From Dimorphilus gyrociliatus (taxonomy: Eukaryota > Annelida > Polychaeta > Dinophilidae), in the NCBI GenBank assembly GCA_904063045.1, contig CAJFCJ010000169.1, positions 1 through 23,797 on the forward strand: a DNA stretch of 23,797 nt, read 5' to 3'. Positions 19,118 through 23,797 of this stretch are shown here, piece by piece (position 1 is the first letter of the stretch; each line of letters opens with the position of its first letter). The notes under the pieces are model-generated. The model was given only the letters and a program-made list of their open reading frames with translations, was not told where the DNA came from and searched no databases. The translations under genes and the position numbers were made by a program.

Positions 19118-19928
19118 TACACATGCATTCATCAGCTATACCCTACAATAGATAAGTAGTATTGAACCATTATTGTATTATGCAGATAGCACTGATAGAG
19201 ATAAGTAGGATTGACCTAGTTTCGTGTAGGGCAGTGCATGTACAATGCACGGCAATAAAACCTATTAAATTATATACAGAATATTGTTATTTGCAACCTA
19301 GCATTATTATTACAACTTATTAATCTATACATTTATGATTTTGAACTAAAAGCAGTTCAATTAAATATCAATTATGCTTAAATTCTAAGTATACACAATA
19401 CTGTTCTACTTAACATGCATTAATCAGATATACTTTCTCCTTATATACTGATGCTAAATTTACTAACTCAATCAATTCAATATCATTGATATAGTAGAAT
19501 ATAAAAACGGTCAAATAATCCACATGTTTTCTTGATTGTTGAACTTGTCGTATTAAAATTGTTACATCTTATGCAACTCTCCAACCTGAGAAATTCAACT
19601 ATTCTTTAGAAGAGGAAAACAATAAAAACATGACCCTATTTACAACTTTTCTTTGTCTTCAAATGTTACTTTTGTTTTTGTCAACATTGAAATTTGTCAA
19701 CTATCAACCTTTAAAAGAGTATATAAACCCTACAAAATTAACAGTTGATAGTTCAGTTCTCTAACCATCATCTGGTTGTTTAAACTAGCTTGTTTAGAAC
19801 TAGAAGCTCATTTTACTCAATACATAATTTTTGGATGAAATACTGGTGTTTTGTTGATTCATTTCTATCTAAATTACATTTGTTAGACTATTTGTGGACA
19901 AACTTGAAAGGTTCTATTTGTTTGAGTA
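19118..19928 (+). repeat. 847-bp dispersed repeat, copy B (811 bp here)
   Basis: Second copy of 2270-3116 in the same orientation, about 16.8 kb away. It lacks about 40 bp present in copy A near 2540-2580. The match ends at TTTGAGTA exactly where MITE copy 4 begins, so the repeat was probably cut short by that insertion or an associated deletion. Confidence 0.8.
19699..19775 (+). promoter_or_regulatory. TATA box plus initiator inside an inverted repeat (copy B)
   Basis: TATATAAA at 19720-19727 and TCAGTT at 19753-19758, bracketed by AACTATCAAC (19699-19708) and GTTGATAGTT (19744-19753), exactly as in copy A. The downstream hairpin is weaker here because AGCTAGTT has become ATCTGGTT. No gene follows in this orientation other than transposon debris. 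Confidence 0.45.
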
Positions 19929-20121
19929 GGGTCTACAAATGAGAAATTTCAAGACAAAATTTTGGATTGAGAAATGGTTGGGCAGAAGAAAACAGCAACT
20001 GATTTGTAGTTAGGAGGATCTCCTCTAAGGGTTAGGAGTAATGCAAAAGGTTAGGTAGAGCTAAGGGCTGGGTTAGGGTTAGGGTAAAAGCACTGATTTG
20101 TGGACGTTTTCTGTCGCATCC
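19929..20121 (-). mobile_element. MITE copy 4, left end damaged (TTAGGG orientation)
   Basis: The interior is nearly identical to copy 5, including GGGTTAGGGTTAGGGTAAAA, and the right end GGACGTTTTCTGTCGCATCC is intact. The left end has lost most of its inverted repeat (GGGTCTACAAATGAG instead of the full end). No 9-bp duplication is visible, consistent with a deletion at the left junction. Confidence 0.8.
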
Positions 20122-20214
20122 ATCTGGTACTATAGGTTGCTTTAACTGATATGTCCTGACTACATCATGACCAGGGATTTTAATCATCATATGATATGTT
20201 TTATTTCCTTCTCT

Positions 20215-21240
20215 TTACCAATCTTTAAATGTTGGTATACTTTCATGGTCTTTCTGAAGAGCATTCCTTAGCATTAGATTCTTTGACTGATACTTTTTCA
20301 AATAAGCTATTTCCCCTTCTGATGCCAGCTTAAATATGGCATTCTTTAGCATTACATCGTCTTGGTACCCAGATGTTGATGGGGTCGACAGAAAACGTCC
20401 AAAAATGAGAAATTTCAAGACTAGATTTTGGATTGAGAAATGGTTAGGAAGAAGAAGACAGCAACTGATTTGTACTTAGGAGGGTCTCCTCTAAGGGTTA
20501 GGGGTAATGCAAAAGGTTAGGTACTGCTAAGGGCTGGGTTGGGGTTAGGGTAAAAGCACTCATTTGTGGATGTTTTCTGTCGCATCCGATGTTGATAAAT
20601 CTGTTCTCAGAAGTTGGTTTTCTTCAATAGGAACCATAACTCTTGTTCCTGGTCCTCTAAATCCTTCTATGAAACTATCTTTATTGTATTTATCCATAAT
20701 AGTATATTCAGGACAAGAAAAATATCCTGCAAACTTTATACATGATATCTTTCTTTAAATCACTCTCCATGGTGATTCTTGTCCCACGATTTTATTATCT
20801 TTTAACAGTTGAAGGATAATAACTGAATTTATACTTCTGCAAAATCTTTGTTGGACTGGACAATCTTCCACAAAATCAAGATCTGTTGTTACATAGTTTT
20901 TCTAAGGTAACCAGTATGCTTTTCCAACTTGTATAATTGTAATATATTCTATAACTAAAGTTGTTGATGGGTATTTATATGCTGTTCCTTTCCTTTCATC
21001 ATAAGTCCAAATATTTTTTTTGTTCTAAAGTTTCTGCCCAGAGTAAGCTTTCTTCTCTTGATACATCCTCCTGCATTCTTCTTCTGACAATGTAACAATG
21101 AATTCTTTGACTCTGTGCTTCTTTCAACCAAAAAAATAATGAGTGTAGTAGTTCTCTCTCTTCCTCATCATCCATTTTACTGCTTCAATCTCTAAATCGG
21201 CTGTGTTTATTTCATACACATTGGCTAATATTTTTGTCAC
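20215..21240 (-). pseudogene. Decayed ORF of unknown family, interrupted by MITE copy 5
   Basis: Read leftward from about 21240, one frame stays protein-like through scattered stops (near 21127, 21030, 20901 and 20758), then from the ATG near 20698 continues to 20597 and, after MITE copy 5 and one copy of its target duplication, from about 20380 to the stop at 20215. Recognisable stretches include FIVTLSEEECRRMYQEKKAY, IWTYDERKGTAYKYPSTTLV and DLDFVEDCP. The mix of Cys, Trp and aromatic motifs next to a Ty3-type RNase H fragment makes an envelope-like or other retroelement protein possible, but this is a guess. The insert (207 bp plus 9 bp) is a multiple of three, yet the older stops show the gene was probably already dead. 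Confidence 0.5.
20381..20587 (-). mobile_element. MITE copy 5 (207 bp) with exact 9-bp target duplication (TTAGGG orientation)
   Basis: Flanked by GATGTTGAT at 20372-20380 and 20588-20596. The left end GGGGTCGACAGAAAACGTCC and the reverse complement of the right end, GGATGCGACAGAAAACATCC, match at 16 of 20 positions. The interior holds GGGTTGGGGTTAGGGTAAAA. A 9-bp duplication with short GG-starting inverted repeats is compatible with Mutator-like or Merlin-like transposition; the superfamily cannot be fixed without an autonomous partner. Confidence 0.9.
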
Positions 21241-21260
21241 AGGTTGGTTGAATACTTAAT

Positions 21261-21437
21261 TTGAGTACAGTAAAATGGGTAATGGCACTTATGGATATGG
21301 AATTTGAGATAATATACATACCTGGTAGGAACAACAGAGCTGATTGGATATCCAGAATTGGTGAAGAAAAGACCCAAAAAAGCTTTAAGGACTTACTGAA
21401 GAAGGAGTTATTGGCAGAAAAGGCTGAAGAATCCTAA
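21261..21437 (+). pseudogene. Ty3-type retrotransposon RNase H C-terminal fragment
   Basis: The frame reads VKWVMALMDMEFEIIYIPGR and continues NNRADWISRI before running to a TAA at 21435. This is the characteristic end of the reverse-transcriptase RNase H domain in Ty3/gypsy elements (an R/KW..L...F.I.Y.PG..N..AD.LSR pattern), with Trp in place of the usual Ala-Leu before SR. Upstream sequence is not in frame (a TGA a few codons before) and no reverse transcriptase core is present, so it is a relic. It points away from the decayed minus-strand ORF to its left. Confidence 0.75.
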
Positions 21438-21866
21438 CCCTTCCCAAGTGAGATATTTGTTGAGCTTGTCACATCCTTGGGTGTAAGGAAATCAAAACTA
21501 CAGCCAAAGCCAAAGCAATGACATAGTAGAAAGAAGAAACTTGGAAGTAAGACGAGCACTACATAAGTTAATGGGCAAATTAAGGACAACTGCATTATGT
21601 AAATCAGTAATAAAGAAAAAAGGAATACAGGGATAGAGGTAACAAAACCCTGATGAGAAATTCTAACAAGTTTATTAAATATTTGAGAGAAGTAGGCATA
21701 ACATATTAAATTATATTTGTTTTCTAAGAGAGAGAAAAAAGTCTGATTTTTATCTATCTTTTTGGCTGGAACAGGGAACAAGACAAAAATTTGGTTTGTA
21801 TAATGTTTTCAAAAAAATTTAGTCTCTTTAATTCTATGAGAATGAACATTTTAATATTTGATGATG

Positions 21867-21897
21867 TACTTTGTTGTATCGTGATCGTAGGAATTTC
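21867..21897 (-). repeat. 31-bp dispersed coding-like repeat, copy 3 (inverted)
   Basis: Reverse complement matches 3170-3200 at most positions (GAAATTCCTACGATCACGAT...), with C and G where the other copies have A and T. The higher GC and the open frame W-D-E-N-E-I-P-T-I-T-I-Q-Q-S-T suggest this copy is closest to the source sequence. Confidence 0.5.
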
Positions 21898-22004
21898 GTT
21901 CTCGTCCCAAACGAATTTGTCCGTACCGCTCATTTAATATTACACCAAACTACTTGTCCATAACATCAAGACAGGCTAAGAAAGTTGATATTTCTAACTT
22001 ATCT

Positions 22005-22191
22005 GGGGCCGACAGAAAAGGTCCCCAAGAGAGATTTTTGAAAGCAATATTTTGGATTGAAAAATGGTTAGGAGGCGTAAAGTAGCTTTTAATTTATAGA
22101 AGGGCTCCATCTAAGAGTTAGGAATAAACAGACAAGAGTAGGTTAGGGTTAAAGTTAAACCATGCATTTGGGGACATTTTCTGTTGTATCC
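22005..22191 (-). mobile_element. MITE copy 6 (187 bp, TTAGGG orientation)
   Basis: Left end GGGGCCGACAGAAAAGGTCC; right end GGACATTTTCTGTTGTATCC. Flanks AACTTATCT (21996-22004) and ACCTTATCT (22192-22200) agree at 8 of 9 positions, a slightly decayed 9-bp target duplication. The interior keeps AGGTTAGGGTTAAAG and the ATTTTGGATTGAAAAATGGT block but is about 20 bp shorter than copies 3 and 5. Confidence 0.85.
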
Positions 22192-22589
22192 ACCTTATCT
22201 ACTACAGCAATTCATCCTTTAAAAATTTTATGAAATTAAGAGCAAGCTGTTGGAACAGAATGTATACAGTGAACTTTTGGAATAAATTGAACAAACATAC
22301 ATCAATAACAAAATTTTTCATTTAGCCTTTCTATTCATATCTTGCAATAATTTACTATTTAGACTGTTGGAAAATGGCCAGCCTCAAACCTATATAAATT
22401 TTAGGAGGCAATTTCAAAAGCTTTTCTCTAAGGCCTAGATTATAATTGTACAAATAACAATAAACGCTTTATTTATATATGAATATATATATATTTGATA
22501 TTTTGGGATTTTGATCTTCTATTTTGTTAATTTCACTTCCTCTTTACACTTAAGAAACATTATTAAAACTATTTGGATCTTTCTCAGCA
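22192..22589. other. Gene-free stretch upstream of the beta-helix gene
   Basis: AT-rich with a TATATATATAT run at about 22484-22495 that might serve as a TATA element or be a microsatellite. A TTTCTCAG sequence ends 3 nt before the ATG at 22590 and could be a splice acceptor for a 5' leader exon. Confidence 0.35.
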
Positions 22590-23797
22590 ATGTCATTATT
22601 AAGTGTTTCCCCATTTTTGATATATTACCTTATACTTCTTCTCTCAACATATCTTTGTTGCATAAATTGCTTAGATTACAATACAGCATACAACAATAAG
22701 AAACTAGTGATTCAGTCTGGCAGTCATAGGATTATTGGTAAAATTAGACCCTCTTCTCTTGTCATTAATGCAGGGGTCAATTTAACTTTCACCTACCAAA
22801 GTTTTATAGAGGTAAATGGTGGTCATGTGACAATAAATGGATCCAATAACAATCAAATTTTTATGAATGTGGAAGAAAACCCTGAAATGGCAAATGTGCA
22901 ATTTTCATTTAAAAACAGAGGTTTTTTTCTAATGCTATTAATAAGATGTTCTTTATAAAGTAAGTGAAATACTAGACAGATTTCAACTGCAGATCAAGTA
23001 CAAAAATGAATTCAGAGACATCTGTTGGCCAGATGAAAGTTCACATAATACCGCAATTGAGGTGTTGAATAAAAATTGATTTTTGATATAAATTTGTATA
23101 ATTTAAAATAGAAATAATAATATTAACTTTTTAGCTTGTCAATCAAACTTTAGGATTACAAAATGGCTATGCGGGACATTCTTCATATTGTACTGAAATT
23201 CAATGCAATATCTTCTCAAAATACTTAACAGATTGTCTATTTGGTAATATTTTCTATTGTACTTTTAGAATCTCTACACTGTTTTGTCTTTACAAAAACA
23301 CAGCTGACATTAAAAAAATCTGGAAAAATACTTGGACATTTAGGTCTCCAGAGATTGAAATAATAAATGGAATTCTGATTAGAAATTCAAATTATGTTTA
23401 CATTTCCAATTTGTTGAGTGAGAAAGCATCACTTTCTATAATAGATTCCACAATCAGTCAATTTGAGTTTGTAACAATAGATTCTCTTAAATAATGTTTA
23501 TTAATTTTTATAATTTGTTAAAAATAAAAAGAACAATTCAAATTCGAAATTCAACATTCAGAGATGCTTTATATATTCAAAATCAATCCTATTCTAAAGA
23601 ACTCAATCTAAAGTCAATTATCTTAGAAGATAATCACAATAATGGTCTATATATTATAACAAATAATAAGATAATAATTGACAATTTTATTGCTGAAGGT
23701 GAGTGACTGTTTTAAGAGTTTGATTACAAAATTTTGAATAGTGAACATTCTAACCTAATATCTCATATTCATACATATTCGATCCAGGAAATAGAGA
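22590..23797 (+). CDS. Secreted or membrane right-handed beta-helix protein, 3' partial, multi-exon
   Basis: ATG at 22590 opens a hydrophobic signal peptide (SPFLIYYLILLLSTYLCCIN). Then come short beta-rich steps, KLVIQSGSHRIIGKI, LVINAGVNLTFTYQSFIEVN and GGHVTINGSNNNQIFMNVEE, the pattern of a parallel beta-helix such as that of animal Bark-beetle-type proteins. Probable later exons: 22993-23061 (contains FRDICWPDESSHNTAIE), 23135-23466 and 23532-23698 (SIIDSTISQFE joining TIQIRNSTFRDALYIQN), the last ending at donor G|GTGAGTG, with an acceptor GATCCAG at 23787 just inside the edge. The end of exon 1 is uncertain. The strong GTAAGT at 22960 would give a 33-nt intron and needs one extra T in the T7 run at 22922-22928; a weaker donor GTGCAA at 22898 keeps frame with exon 2. 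The Bark-beetle comparison is from memory of the fold and is tentative. Confidence 0.55.

Noticed and set aside
2270-19928. A single giant retrotransposon or composite element with the two 847-bp repeats as its LTRs
   Set aside because: The 16 kb between them holds intron-containing host-type genes in both orientations, there is no gag-pol between them, and the ends lack TG...CA and a target duplication.
21434-21781. 115-codon minus-strand ORF with hydrophobic segments
   Set aside because: It lies in retroelement debris immediately after the RNase H fragment, has no conserved motif, and is probably chance antisense of the plus-strand element sequence.
3780-22160. A chromosome end or true telomere because of CCCTAA/TTAGGG runs
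   Set aside because: All runs but one short fragment are inside MITE copies, are only two or three hexamers long, and occur in both orientations.

Overview
This is an AT-rich eukaryotic, very probably invertebrate animal, window. The evidence is small introns (mostly about 56-71 nt) with GT...AG borders, signal-peptide exons, AATAAA polyadenylation signals, and animal-type families: a RING/B-box (TRIM) protein, a death-fold-NACHT-LRR (NLR) protein, PAN/apple-domain secreted proteins, and a parallel beta-helix protein. I cannot name the phylum. There are no bacterial operons, tRNA, rRNA or CRISPR features that I can see.

Layout. (1) 1-2122, minus: the first 707 codons of an apparently intronless RING / B-box / coiled-coil protein that ends in ribonuclease-inhibitor-type LRRs and runs off the left edge. 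(2) 2270-3964: mobile and repetitive DNA, comprising an 847-bp dispersed repeat with its own TATA/initiator core, short repeats, and a 207-bp MITE. (3) 4755-11845, plus: a three-exon, 2320-residue NLR with an N-terminal helical (CARD-like) domain, NACHT ATPase, winged-helix region and a very long LRR domain. Its last 1093 residues are about 19 near-identical 57-residue double-LRR units. (4) 11846-13587: 3' end, a 36-bp minisatellite and repeats. (5) 13588-14521, minus, and 18121-19056, plus: two divergent paralogues, each a signal-peptide exon followed by three PAN-like exons joined by phase-1 introns. The second carries an apparent 1-nt frameshift. (6) 15224-17211: a TATA/initiator module, two MITEs and an unidentified decayed gene. 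(7) 19118-22191: second copy of the 847-bp repeat, three more MITEs, a Ty3-type RNase H fragment and a decayed unidentified ORF that one MITE interrupts with a 9-bp target duplication. (8) 22590-end, plus: a multi-exon secreted or membrane beta-helix protein, truncated by the window edge.

How it fits together. The left half reads as an innate-immune neighbourhood. A TRIM-like E3 ligase and an NLR are divergently transcribed, and both use the same RI-type 57-residue double-LRR architecture for recognition. The secreted PAN proteins and the beta-helix protein may be surface recognition or adhesion factors. The space between is filled by a young-looking MITE family whose interior carries telomere-like CCCTAA hexamers. 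The strongest candidate for something not yet described is the LRR array of the NLR: a coding tandem repeat in which one beta-strand of each pair is nearly invariant while the other varies at its exposed positions.
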